A DNA stretch of 64,000 nucleotides, from assembly GCA_947085525.1 (NCBI GenBank), contig CAMTWU010000003.1, positions 1-64,000 of the forward strand. The letters are read 5' to 3'. This DNA comes from JACPYF01 sp947085525 (lineage in GTDB: Bacteria > Patescibacteriota > Saccharimonadia > Saccharimonadales > Saccharimonadaceae). Under the pieces are notes generated by a model. It had not been told where the DNA came from, did not search any database, and saw nothing but the letters and a program-made list of their open reading frames with translations. Shown here one piece after another: positions 8,157 through 16,005 of this stretch (position 1 is the first letter of the stretch; the number at the start of each line of letters is the position of its first letter). The position numbers were made by a program, and so were the translations under genes.

Positions 8157-8182
8157 TGGGGAATTCATGGATGAATGCCCCA
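8157..8182 (+). other. Strong stem-loop between two tRNA-like genes
   Basis: TGGGG (8157-8161) and ATTCAT pair with ATGAAT and CCCCA (8178-8182), 11 pairs with one A/G mismatch and a two-base loop. There is no T run, so it is more likely a processing signal than a terminator. Confidence 0.6.
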
Positions 8183-8218
8183 GCCATATCGTCTTGCTAG
8201 GACGTTAAACTAGTGCCC

Positions 8219-8292
8219 GGGCGTGTAGCTCAGCTGGAAGAGTACTCGGTGATTTTATCGAGAAGTCGGGGGTTCGAGTCCCTCTGCGCCCA
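8219..8292 (+). tRNA. tRNA with 8-nt anticodon loop (Ile GAT or Lys TTT)
   Basis: 74 nt. The acceptor is GGGCGTG/TGCGCCC, the D stem GCTC/GAGT, and the T arm GGGGG-TTCGAGT-CCCTC with a standard 5-nt variable loop. The anticodon stem CTCGG/TCGAG encloses TGATTTTA, eight bases instead of seven. Reading T33-GAT gives isoleucine but lacks base 32 and the usual A37. Reading T33-TTT-A37 gives lysine but adds two bases on the 5' side. No CCA is encoded. The tRNA body is clear; the specificity is not. Confidence 0.65.
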
Positions 8293-8337
8293 TTGCCACC
8301 ACTCGAAGTGATCTCACCACTTCGATATTCGGCAACC

Positions 8338-8373
8338 GGCCTCCCGCGCATTCGTGCGTAGGGAGGCCTTTTT
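8338..8373 (+). terminator. Terminator of the tRNA-like unit
   Basis: GGCCTCCC (8338-8345) pairs with GGGAGGCC (8361-8368), followed by TTTTT. A second hairpin, TCGAAGTG/CACTTCGA at about 8303-8325, lies just upstream. Confidence 0.9.
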
Positions 8374-8475
8374 ACTTTTTGAGCCCACTACTGTTTGACA
8401 CAAACGTCCATCTGAGGTAGAATAATTATCAAGTCTCAATAATAATTTTAATAAAGAAGAGAGTTTTATAGATAT

Positions 8476-8949
8476 ATGTTAGCTATTCGTTTGCAGCGAC
8501 TTGGTCGCAAAGGTTATGCAGTTTACCGTATTGCCGTACAGGAATCACAACGCCACCCATCTAGTGGTCGTGTTGTTGCCTATGTTGGTTCATACAACCC
8601 GCACACAAAAGCTGTTAATTTAGACAAAGAAAAGATTGAAAAGTATCTATCCACAGGCGCTCAACCAAGCCCACGTGTTGTCAAACTACTCGTTGATGAA
8701 AAAGTCAAACTACCAGCTTGGGTACAAAAAGCAGGCAAGAAAGACAAATCTACACGTAACCCTGAAAAACTACGCAAAAACCAACCAGAAGAAGTAGTTG
8801 AAAAAGCGCCTGTCGAGGAAACTCCTACAGAAGAACCTGCAACAGAAGTACCAGCGGAACCAGAAGCTACAGAAGAACCAGCTGTCGAAGAAAAAGCTGA
8901 AGAGGCTGAAGCTCCAGCCGAAGCTGAAGAATCTACACCAGAAAAATAA
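8476..8949 (+). CDS. rpsP: 30S ribosomal protein S16 with acidic C-terminal extension
   Basis: 157 residues. The first 80 are S16 (MLAIRLQRLGRKGYAVYRIAV, SSGRVVAYVGSYNP), a small-subunit assembly protein. After about residue 105 the chain becomes a low-complexity Glu/Ala/Pro tail. Usual S16 is 80-100 residues, so the tail adds about 55. A purine-rich stretch (AAAGAAGAGAG) ends about 12 nt before the ATG. It is followed by khpA and trmD, the common rpsP cluster, but no rimM is present. Confidence 0.95.
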   Translation: MLAIRLQRLGRKGYAVYRIAVQESQRHPSSGRVVAYVGSYNPHTKAVNLDKEKIEKYLSTGAQPSPRVVKLLVDEKVKLPAWVQKAGKKDKSTRNPEKLRKNQPEEVVEKAPVEETPTEEPATEVPAEPEATEEPAVEEKAEEAEAPAEAEESTPEK

Positions 8950-9022
8950 TAATTTTGTAATTAATTAGAACCTGGGCTACAATAAAGCTATAAACGTAAG
9001 CATGGCCGAGGAGGGTAGCAGC

Positions 9023-9445
9023 ATGTCAAGTATTGACCAACAGTTTATCGAATATATCGTAAAAGAGCTTGTCGGACATCCCGATGATGTAGTTGTCGAA
9101 CGTCGTATCGACGAAAAAGGCGTACTACTAGAATTAACTGTCAATCCTGAAGATCTCGGGCGAGTTATCGGCAAGCGCGGCGTGACTGCACAGAGCCTAC
9201 GAACTTTACTAAGAGCGCTAGGAACCAAGAATGACGCGCGCTACAACCTAAAGATTGTAAACAACGATGACTACCAAGGTCCATCCAATAATACATCTAG
9301 CGCCAAACCTGCCGACGACGACACAAGCGACAGTACGCCTGTGGAAGATACAACAGATGAGACTGTGGAAAACGAAGCGCCAGAGTCAGATCTAGCAAAA
9401 AACACTCGAAAAGAGCTTGCAGACCTAGACGATCTTGATATATAA
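9023..9445 (+). CDS. khpA: KH-domain RNA-binding protein KhpA-like
   Basis: 140 residues. One KH domain carries the GxxG loop as VIGKRG near residue 52, after the VERRIDEKGVLLELTVNPEDLGRVIG strands; this is the YlqC/KhpA family found between rpsP and trmD. The last 60 residues are an acidic, probably disordered tail absent from typical KhpA (about 80 residues). I chose the ATG at 9023 because GAGGAGGG sits 7 nt before it; the in-frame ATG at 9002 has no such box. It probably binds RNA in the cytosol. Confidence 0.88.
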   Translation: MSSIDQQFIEYIVKELVGHPDDVVVERRIDEKGVLLELTVNPEDLGRVIGKRGVTAQSLRTLLRALGTKNDARYNLKIVNNDDYQGPSNNTSSAKPADDDTSDSTPVEDTTDETVENEAPESDLAKNTRKELADLDDLDI

Positions 9446-9573
9446 TCATAGGCAGTTCAGGTGATCCACCACGAACACTGTCCTAGGGAAAACAAGGACC
9501 ACCGATAAAACAAAAATAGCTCATGCGAGTCAAAAACTTTTATTAAAAAAAGTCTAGAGAGCTTTTGTGTCTT
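9446..9573 (+). other. Intergenic leader with possible RNA structure
   Basis: 128 bases between khpA and the terminator at 9574. GTCCT and AGGAC flank a short A-rich loop at about 9479-9498. AGCTC near 9520 can pair with GAGCT near 9557, around a long A/T-rich middle. There is no open frame. It could be part of the khpA 3' UTR or a small RNA; nothing recognisable. Confidence 0.3.
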
Positions 9574-9605
9574 AAAAACCCAGTCATTTGGCTGGGTTTT
9601 TGGGT
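9574..9605 (+). terminator. Terminator after khpA
   Basis: AAAACCCAG pairs with CTGGGTTTT around a TCATTTGG loop, followed by T residues. It ends the rpsP-khpA transcript before the trmD promoter. Confidence 0.85.
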
Positions 9606-9613
9606 TCATGCTC

Positions 9614-9619
9614 TATAAT
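9614..9619 (+). promoter_or_regulatory. -10 box of trmD
   Basis: TATAAT ending 9 nt before the trmD ATG at 9629, with no ribosome binding site between; a leaderless start is likely. Confidence 0.55.
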
Positions 9620-9628
9620 ATATAACAG

Positions 9629-10285
9629 ATGAGAAAAATACAGATAATCAGTTTGTTTCCCGAAATGTTCGAGGGAGTGTTGAATACTTCGATGATGTAC
9701 AAAGCCCAGCAAGAAAAAGCAGTGAGCTTCGAGTTAATTAACTTGCGTGATTTTGGCCTAGGTCCGCGCAAGCAAGTTGATGACACTCCGTATGGTGGCG
9801 GTGATGGTATGCTACTAAAACCAGAGCCATTGTTTGCAGCCGTAGACTATGCCAAAAAAGCCGACAAAACTGCAAAAGTTATACTACCAACACCGCGAGG
9901 AAAAGTGTGGAAACAAGCCACAGCCAAGCAGTGGTCGGATGATACCCATGGATTGATATTTATATGTGCACGTTACGAAGGGTATGACGAGCGAATAACA
10001 GAGGTTGTAGACGAACAGGTGAGGGTGGGGGATTATGTAATAACAGGCGGTGAACTGCCAGCAATGACTATGATAGATAGTATTGTACGGCTGATCCCGG
10101 GTGTGCTAGGTGGGGAAAACAGTGCCGAGATAGAAAGTTTCACTGATGAACATACGCTGGAATTCCCGCAGTATACACGTCCAGAGGACTTTCTAGGTAT
10201 GAAAGTACCAGATGTGCTACTGAGTGGGCATCACGGCGAGATTGCCAAGTGGCGGGCTGAGAACTCAAAAAAGATCAATCAATAG
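9629..10285 (+). CDS. trmD: tRNA (guanine-N1)-methyltransferase
   Basis: 218 residues. TrmD uses SAM to methylate G37 next to the anticodon and so prevents frameshifting. Visible motifs are the start IQIISLFPEMFEG, DDTPYGGGDGMLLKPEP, ICARYEGYDERI and GDYVITGGELPAM, which form the trefoil-knot SAM site. The C-terminus is shorter than in E. coli (255), ending soon after LLSGHHGEIAKWR. It has its own promoter and terminator, so it is not coupled to rpsP here. Confidence 0.97.
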   Translation: MRKIQIISLFPEMFEGVLNTSMMYKAQQEKAVSFELINLRDFGLGPRKQVDDTPYGGGDGMLLKPEPLFAAVDYAKKADKTAKVILPTPRGKVWKQATAKQWSDDTHGLIFICARYEGYDERITEVVDEQVRVGDYVITGGELPAMTMIDSIVRLIPGVLGGENSAEIESFTDEHTLEFPQYTRPEDFLGMKVPDVLLSGHHGEIAKWRAENSKKINQ

Positions 10286-10297
10286 GTACCTATCAAC

Positions 10298-10324
10298 AAA
10301 ACCCCTGTAAATGACAGGGGTTTT
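10298..10324 (+). terminator. Terminator of trmD
   Basis: AAAACCCCTGT pairs perfectly with ACAGGGGTTTT around AAATG. Its symmetric A and T runs allow use in both directions. Confidence 0.9.
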
Positions 10325-10493
10325 GAGGTTGTTGTGGTGGAGATCGTAGAGCGAAATCACCTTTTTGTTTTTGAAGGTTTTTGTTTTTTGTTCATTCGCT
10401 TGAACCTAATGTAAACCAATTTCACCTTAAACACAAGCATTTTTGCTAAAAAAACAACATTTTAATATATGTGCTACATGTATAGTAGGTAGT

Positions 10494-10970
10494 ATGAAGC
10501 TAGCAACAGCCCATTTTCCAAAGGGTAAAACTAATAGATTAGCACTTTTTTTAAGCTACAGCTTGGTAGTGTTGATCATCGTTATGACAGTCTCGCAACT
10601 GATGACAATCGAAAAGTTACTACCGATAATAGAGAGTTATCAATTGCCAGGCGGCCAGCCCACCGCCAAAATAGTTGTGTTTCTACTGGCAACTTGTGGA
10701 ATATTCTCGCTCCCCTTTTTGTTGCGTATGAACCTGAGTCCACTCTTTCGTGTGTTCAGCGCCTTGATACTCAATATATATGCGATAATCTGGATAAAAC
10801 TAGGTATATGGGTAGCTATCAGTGCTCCGTTACTCATCGGGACAGGAATGTTTGGTAGCTTTTTCAAAACTATACCAGCAAATGTCGTCTTGCCATTTGG
10901 AATTATATTATTTGGATGTACCTTACTCGACACTTGGTTAATGAGGAATGATCTAAAATTTAAACGTTAA
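10494..10970 (+). CDS. Hypothetical four-helix membrane protein
   Basis: 158 residues with four predicted transmembrane segments (SYSLVVLIIVMTVSQLM, IVVFLLATCGIFSLPFLL, LILNIYAIIWIKLGIWV, VVLPFGIILFGCTLL). The arrangement recalls DoxX/MauE-like small membrane proteins, but no motif proves it. The start at 10494 follows a TATAGT -10 box by about 8 nt; the longer frame from 10443 would begin upstream of that promoter. Convergent with the ABC permease gene, with a gap of one base. Confidence 0.65.
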   Translation: MKLATAHFPKGKTNRLALFLSYSLVVLIIVMTVSQLMTIEKLLPIIESYQLPGGQPTAKIVVFLLATCGIFSLPFLLRMNLSPLFRVFSALILNIYAIIWIKLGIWVAISAPLLIGTGMFGSFFKTIPANVVLPFGIILFGCTLLDTWLMRNDLKFKR

Positions 10971-10971
10971 A

Positions 10972-12591
10972 TTATTCGTTCTGTAAATCTCGACGGGAAA
11001 AAGCTAAAAAGCCAATCAACAATAAGCCGGTGGCACACGCTATCAGTTGCCAAAACTGCATCCAATCTACCGTCTGAGCCGGTACCATAGACATAGGTTG
11101 CAGCAGCGAAGTACTGTTCAGGATATCTTTTGTCTTGTCATCACTCACGATACTAGTGATGACTTGCTCGAGGAATGACCAAGCCAACAAAGCATACAAG
11201 AACCAAGTTGCCAATCTCGGAACTACTGCGAAAAGAGCAACCCCTAGTCCGAGCATCACAGCAACAGGTCCCAGTAGATTGAGACCGCCCAACACCATGG
11301 TGCTGAGGCTTAGGTCAATATCTTGGTATCCAGCTATTGCCCAAGTTGTTAGGTTTGCAGCAATGCAAAATAGTACAGACGCCAGCGCTAACAAAAGGAC
11401 GCGGCCAGCCAGCCATCTACTTCGGGACACCTTGCGTACTAATAAATTATCTAACAGCCCTTTTGCTTCTTCGTTTCTCATACTGCCGATACCCCACACA
11501 ACCATAGCCATCAAAAGTAATACAGTAATCATTGATCCAACACTAATAAATGTTTCTTCTAGACTAGGTCCATTGCCACCCAGTGATTGTATGATAGTAG
11601 TTGCCGCCTCTTCGCCTCTGAACGTATCAACGGCAGATTTGGTTAAACTAGATATAACCCCAGAAAACAATAACGCACCAGCTCCCCATGCCAACATCAC
11701 CCCGCGTGTTTGACGAAAACTCAACCCTAATGAGCTGCGCATCAAAGCGAAATGTGATTTTGATCGATCTTTTATCTTGAGTACACTGCTGCCGAGGTCG
11801 CGCTGACTGCTGAGCCATATGCTGACAATAGCCAAAACGAGTGGTGTGACAACGAGAGGTAGTAGCCATATAGGTTCATGGTTATAGACAGGGTGCATCT
11901 GATCTACCCAACCCATAGGCGTATAGTTCTTTAACCAATATAAATCTCCTGCGACGTTACCAATTGAGCGCATCAACATAAATACCGTCAAGGGTATAAC
12001 TCCGATGAGGATTGCTTTTCTTCGCGTATCGGCCAGCTGCGAGGCTAGAGCACCTACGGATGCAAAGACAATAGCATTAATAGTCAGAGCTAATGCGAGA
12101 TACGCAGACTCACCTAGTGATAATCCAATATAGTCGAGCGTACCCGAAGCAGCAATGATACCTGTCAGTATCAATAGCGCCACAAAAATACCACCTAAAA
12201 TCCCTAGCAATATCTCTATGCTCATCCGTAGTTGTGTTGTAGGTCCAGATAGCAATAACTCACTTCGTCCATCTTCCTCTTGGCCGCGAAACATGCGCGT
12301 CGCAAACAGCAAACCCCACAGACTAGCAACAAGCATCGACACAACGCCGTCGCGATAGTACATATAACCAGCAGGAGTATCGGCATGCTCAGCTTCACCA
12401 TAAAAGAGGCCTATTGTTGGATTTGCACCCAGCACAGTAACTAACTTTGTTCTCTCGGCCTGGTTAGGAAATGCCATTTCTAGACCTACGCCTTGCAATA
12501 CAGTAATTAAACCTATGGCGATAGCGAAAATAATCGCACCTCTGAGCATCTGCCGAAAAGTAAAACGAGCAATAGTCAGTCTGTGTTTCAT
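10972..12591 (-). CDS. ABC transporter permease (ABC-2 exporter type)
   Basis: 539 residues with about twelve hydrophobic segments in two halves. Each half begins with a similar pattern (a cytosolic start, then a GLLFATRMFRGQEEDGRSELLL-like or GSMRNEEAKGLLDNLLVRKV segment). This is the double-length ABC-2 permease seen in exporters of antibiotics or other hydrophobic compounds. The first codon overlaps the stop of the ATP-binding gene by 4 nt, so the two are co-translated. The exported substrate is unknown. Confidence 0.85.
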   Translation of the reverse strand: MKHRLTIARFTFRQMLRGAIIFAIAIGLITVLQGVGLEMAFPNQAERTKLVTVLGANPTIGLFYGEAEHADTPAGYMYYRDGVVSMLVASLWGLLFATRMFRGQEEDGRSELLLSGPTTQLRMSIEILLGILGGIFVALLILTGIIAASGTLDYIGLSLGESAYLALALTINAIVFASVGALASQLADTRRKAILIGVIPLTVFMLMRSIGNVAGDLYWLKNYTPMGWVDQMHPVYNHEPIWLLPLVVTPLVLAIVSIWLSSQRDLGSSVLKIKDRSKSHFALMRSSLGLSFRQTRGVMLAWGAGALLFSGVISSLTKSAVDTFRGEEAATTIIQSLGGNGPSLEETFISVGSMITVLLLMAMVVWGIGSMRNEEAKGLLDNLLVRKVSRSRWLAGRVLLLALASVLFCIAANLTTWAIAGYQDIDLSLSTMVLGGLNLLGPVAVMLGLGVALFAVVPRLATWFLYALLAWSFLEQVITSIVSDDKTKDILNSTSLLQPMSMVPAQTVDWMQFWQLIACATGLLLIGFLAFSRRDLQNE

Positions 12592-13478
12592 TTTTTTCTT
12601 TCAGTTACTCCATATAGTGACAAAAAGAGTTCCTCGAGTGACGGCTCGCGACTCAGAAACGTCAGTGGTTTCGCATCAGAAATTACTTTTAGTAGGGGGC
12701 TGATATCACCACGAATTTGGCAATGAAGTGCGTTACCAGAAATTTTTACATTGCTCACGCCTTTAATTTTTGAAACATTTGGTGGTGTGTGTGCGAACGT
12801 TGCATCGACACTCACACTAGAAAGATGTCGGAGTTGTTCAAGGGTTCCTAGCTCAACTAGTTTGCCATCAGACAGCACTGCAATACGACCACAAAGTGTC
12901 TCTACTTCCTCTAAAATATGGGAACTCAGAAATACTGTCTTGCCTCTTTTCTTGGCTTCTAAAATTGCTTCACGGAATGCCTGCTCCATTAAAGGATCCA
13001 ACCCGCTTGTCGGCTCATCGAATATCAGCAGATCAGCTCTGGAGCTCAGTGCCGCAATGAGGTTAATTTTCTGTTTATTGCCTTTGGAATAATTTCGTAC
13101 TTTTTTGTTGGTTTCAAATTTGAATTTCTGTATCAACTTTTTTTGGTATGCCATGTCGACGCTACCATGAACGTTGGATAGTAATTTCAATGTTTCAGCA
13201 CCAGTCAAATTAGGCCACAGATTTGCTTCGCCTGGTACATAGGCGATCCTCTTGTGTATTTCTACTTTGTCTTTCCATGCATCTAGACCAAAGATCTTTA
13301 CTGAACCCTTTGAAGCTTTAATCAAACCCAGCAGTAGGCGAATAGTAACTGTTTTTCCAGCGCCATTAGGTCCTAGATAGCCCAGTACCTCACCCTTTTT
13401 AACTGTGAGGTTTAGATCGTCTAGTACCGCCTTATCACCATATATTTTTGTGAGACCCTTTGTTTCAATAACAGACAT
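12588..13478 (-). CDS. ABC transporter ATP-binding protein
   Basis: 296 residues. Walker A GPNGAGKT lies near residue 40, the signature region reads YSKGNKQK (divergent from LSGGQ but common in ABC-2 exporters), Walker B is LLIFDEP with TSGLDPL, and the H-loop is FLSSHILEEVE. A C-terminal domain of about 80 residues follows. It energises the permease encoded directly downstream. A GAGGG box precedes the ATG. Confidence 0.95.
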   Translation of the reverse strand: MSVIETKGLTKIYGDKAVLDDLNLTVKKGEVLGYLGPNGAGKTVTIRLLLGLIKASKGSVKIFGLDAWKDKVEIHKRIAYVPGEANLWPNLTGAETLKLLSNVHGSVDMAYQKKLIQKFKFETNKKVRNYSKGNKQKINLIAALSSRADLLIFDEPTSGLDPLMEQAFREAILEAKKRGKTVFLSSHILEEVETLCGRIAVLSDGKLVELGTLEQLRHLSSVSVDATFAHTPPNVSKIKGVSNVKISGNALHCQIRGDISPLLKVISDAKPLTFLSREPSLEELFLSLYGVTERKK

Positions 13479-13542
13479 AACTACCCTCTATTTAGATTGC
13501 TACTACTATTGTGTCATTTCGCCCATGCCCAGGCAAGCAGTA

Positions 13543-13968
13543 TTACTGTGGGTTATTGCGACAATACGCACAAAGGCCTTGAATATCGACTTCGTGGTTA
13601 CTAATCGAAAAGCCGTATTTGCGTGCATGATCGTTAATAACTCTCTCGAGACTAATATCATGTTCGGTGTGGATTGTTTTATTACAGTTTGTACAGTGTA
13701 AATGGTGGTGGTGATTGTCGTAAGCTTCTGTTAGCTCCAAGGTATATTTCCATCCAGTGTAGACACGCTTAACGATGCCATAATCTTCTAGTGTCGTCAC
13801 CGTGCGATACACACTCGCGCGGTGGATAGTAGGCGTGATTTTTTTGATCAGCTGCGCCATAGTAATGCCGTGATTATTAGAAATCATTTCGAACACGATG
13901 CGCCGTGGTTTTGTGAGACTCAGCTTTTCTTGCTTGAGTTGGTGTATATACTGTTCATGAATAGCCAT
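13543..13968 (-). CDS. Fur-family metal-responsive regulator
   Basis: 141 residues. The N-terminal winged helix (LTKPRRIVFEMISNNHGITMAQLIKKI) is followed by a dimerisation domain with the metal cluster HHHHLHCTNCNK and a second Cys pair CAYC near the end, which makes the structural zinc site. It could be Fur, Zur or Mur; the ZIP transporter transcribed divergently 70 nt away suggests control of metal uptake. The shared spacer holds a candidate operator (13991-14007). Confidence 0.92.
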   Translation of the reverse strand: MAIHEQYIHQLKQEKLSLTKPRRIVFEMISNNHGITMAQLIKKITPTIHRASVYRTVTTLEDYGIVKRVYTGWKYTLELTEAYDNHHHHLHCTNCNKTIHTEHDISLERVINDHARKYGFSISNHEVDIQGLCAYCRNNPQ

Positions 13969-13990
13969 TATGTCTCAATAATACACTAAA

Positions 13991-14007
13991 TTGCGACAGA
14001 TTTGCAA
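13991..14007. promoter_or_regulatory. Candidate Fur/Zur-type operator
   Basis: TTGCGACAGATTTGCAA is an imperfect palindrome (TTGC...GCAA) in the fur-ZIP spacer. Its right half is also the -35 element TTGCAA (14002-14007) of the ZIP promoter, whose -10 is TACAAT at 14026-14031. A bound repressor would block that promoter. Confidence 0.4.
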
Positions 14008-14038
14008 AATATCTCACCATACAGCTACAATAGTTGTT

Positions 14039-14767
14039 ATGCAGATTATTCTATTAGCAGTACTGGCAGCGATTGCAGCTTTATTTGGAGGTCTAGTAGC
14101 CTTTAAAGCTCGCAGTAAGATCAACCAAGCTCTCGGATTTACAGCAGGAATAATCCTAGGTCTTGTCGCCTTTGATTTGTTGCCCGAGATATTTGAAATA
14201 GTGAAAAATCAGGGGCTAGATCCGATATGGCCCATGATTGCGCTCGTCGTAGGCTTTTTATCATTCCATACCATAGAAAAATTTATCCTAGTGCATAACG
14301 CTCACGAAACAGACTACACACAACATCAGCACCCACATATTGGGGTTGCTGGGGCGATTGCCTTTTGTAGTCACAGTTTTCTCGATGGTATGAGTATAGG
14401 TATAGCATTTCAGATCAGCCCAGCTGTCGGACTTTTGGTTTCTATTGCTGTCATCGGCCATCGTTTTGCTGACGGATTTAACACTACTAACATCATGCTA
14501 TATCACAAGAACAAACCAAAGGATGCATTTAGGATGTTGATTATTGCATCTCTCATGCCTATTTTGGGTGCTGTATCGAGTTTGTTCTTTGACTTACCAG
14601 AGGCGGCACTAGCGATATACCTAGGATTCTTTGCAGGCTTTTTACTATATATTGGTGCAAGTGATATCTTACCCCAGGCTCATTCAAAGGGTTCATCAAA
14701 AACAACGATCGCGCTCACTACGCTAGGAGCTGTATTTATGTTTGTCATAATCCAGTTTGCCGTGTAG
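14039..14767 (+). CDS. ZIP family metal transporter (ZupT-like)
   Basis: 242 residues, with about seven to eight transmembrane helices. Metal-site features of ZIP proteins are visible: HSFLDGMSIGIAF in TM4 and GHRFADGFNTTNIM in TM5, with a His-rich loop (THQHPH-type) between helices 3 and 4. It imports divalent metals such as zinc, manganese or iron into the cytosol. I chose the ATG at 14039, 8 nt after the TACAAT -10 box, over a longer start upstream of the promoter; the message would be leaderless. Confidence 0.9.
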   Translation: MQIILLAVLAAIAALFGGLVAFKARSKINQALGFTAGIILGLVAFDLLPEIFEIVKNQGLDPIWPMIALVVGFLSFHTIEKFILVHNAHETDYTQHQHPHIGVAGAIAFCSHSFLDGMSIGIAFQISPAVGLLVSIAVIGHRFADGFNTTNIMLYHKNKPKDAFRMLIIASLMPILGAVSSLFFDLPEAALAIYLGFFAGFLLYIGASDILPQAHSKGSSKTTIALTTLGAVFMFVIIQFAV

Positions 14768-14794
14768 ATCTATAGTTAGTGATAAGATAATACT

Positions 14795-15568
14795 ATGCAA
14801 ATTCGACGTCGTAGTAACAAGAAAATCTATATTCTTGTTGCAATATTTCTAACTATCTTAGCTATAATGTATGGTGTTATTGCAGTTGTAGTTTCACTCA
14901 AAAGCACGGCTCCAAAATTTCACACCACTGCCAGCAAAAAGAAACCGTCGAGTCAACAAGTGTCACCTCAGCCAGCTTTTAATAAGTCGCAATATTCTAC
15001 GGTAGATCCAAATAGTATATGGGTTGTCGTGAATAAACCTCATCCGTTAAGCCCTACATCTTTTCAGCCAACTGATCTAACTAGCGTTGGTGGTCAACTG
15101 GTGAGCGCAAAAATAGCACCAAGCCTCAACACTTTAATAGCAGGTGCAAAAACCGAGGGTGTTAGCTTACGCGTTGTGAGCGGATTTCGATCATATAATT
15201 ACCAGACGAACCTATATAACTCATACGTTGCAAGTGATGGACAGTCAGCTGCAGATACCTACAGCGCCCGACCAGGGCATAGCGAACATCAAACAGGATT
15301 GGCCGCTGATATTGGTGGTGTACATGGTTGTGATGTCGAACAATGTTTTGGTAGTACTCCCGAAGGAAAATGGTTGAGCGAAAATGCTGAACAGTATGGT
15401 TTTATTATTCGATATACAGAAGCAAAACAATCGGTAACAGGGTACCAAGCAGAGGCTTGGCATCTGAGGTATGTCGGTGTTGATTTAGTTAGTGAAATGA
15501 AAAAGCAAGGCGTCTCTACTCTAGAAGAGTTCTTTGATATTGCTGGCGGAACAACCTATAGTAACTAA
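14795..15568 (+). CDS. VanY-type D-alanyl-D-alanine carboxypeptidase
   Basis: 257 residues. An N-terminal membrane anchor (IYILVAIFLTILAIMYGVIAVVV) is followed by a Ser/Lys/Gln-rich linker and then the VanY/DacB zinc peptidase domain from about residue 90. Zinc and catalytic motifs are SGFRSY, PGHSEHQTGLAADIG (His and Asp ligands) and EAWHLRYVG (third His). It trims the terminal D-Ala of peptidoglycan stem peptides on the outer face of the membrane. Confidence 0.93.
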   Translation: MQIRRRSNKKIYILVAIFLTILAIMYGVIAVVVSLKSTAPKFHTTASKKKPSSQQVSPQPAFNKSQYSTVDPNSIWVVVNKPHPLSPTSFQPTDLTSVGGQLVSAKIAPSLNTLIAGAKTEGVSLRVVSGFRSYNYQTNLYNSYVASDGQSAADTYSARPGHSEHQTGLAADIGGVHGCDVEQCFGSTPEGKWLSENAEQYGFIIRYTEAKQSVTGYQAEAWHLRYVGVDLVSEMKKQGVSTLEEFFDIAGGTTYSN

Positions 15569-15642
15569 CGCAGTCTAATCAATTATAATTGCATTGCCAT
15601 GTTACTTGATGGTAGGATGATAAGCATAAACAGGAACCATTC

Positions 15643-16005
15643 ATGGACGATCAACCAACGGTACCTACCGCAGCTGAGTCTGCATCTGCAGCTTCTGAAG
15701 CTACTACCAAAAAAAGCCGTAAAAAGAAAACACTACTAGGGTTTGGCGGTGCGCTGATTGTTCTAGTTGTTGCAGGTGCTACCTATGGCATCTTGGATAT
15801 GACAAAACCTCAGTTAGCACGTGAAGCAAAACCTGCGCCCGTCGTGGAAAAGGTAGATTCTCCTGAACTAATAGATTCAAAAGTACAATCTGACATTGAA
15901 AGCGAACAAAGGCTTGAAGATCAAATAAGCGACACAGAATCTCAGACGGTTATCGATGACATCAATGCGACACAGGAACTGGAGGCTAACTATGCAAACC
16001 TCTAG
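15643..16005 (+). CDS. Hypothetical single-pass membrane protein
   Basis: 120 residues. A short Thr/Ala-rich cytosolic start and a KKSRKKK basic cluster precede one transmembrane helix (FGGALIVLVVAGATYGIL); an acidic, probably helical outer tail follows. I do not recognise the family. It overlaps the next gene by 14 nt, so the two are translationally linked and may form one surface unit. Confidence 0.65.
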   Translation: MDDQPTVPTAAESASAASEATTKKSRKKKTLLGFGGALIVLVVAGATYGILDMTKPQLAREAKPAPVVEKVDSPELIDSKVQSDIESEQRLEDQISDTESQTVIDDINATQELEANYANL

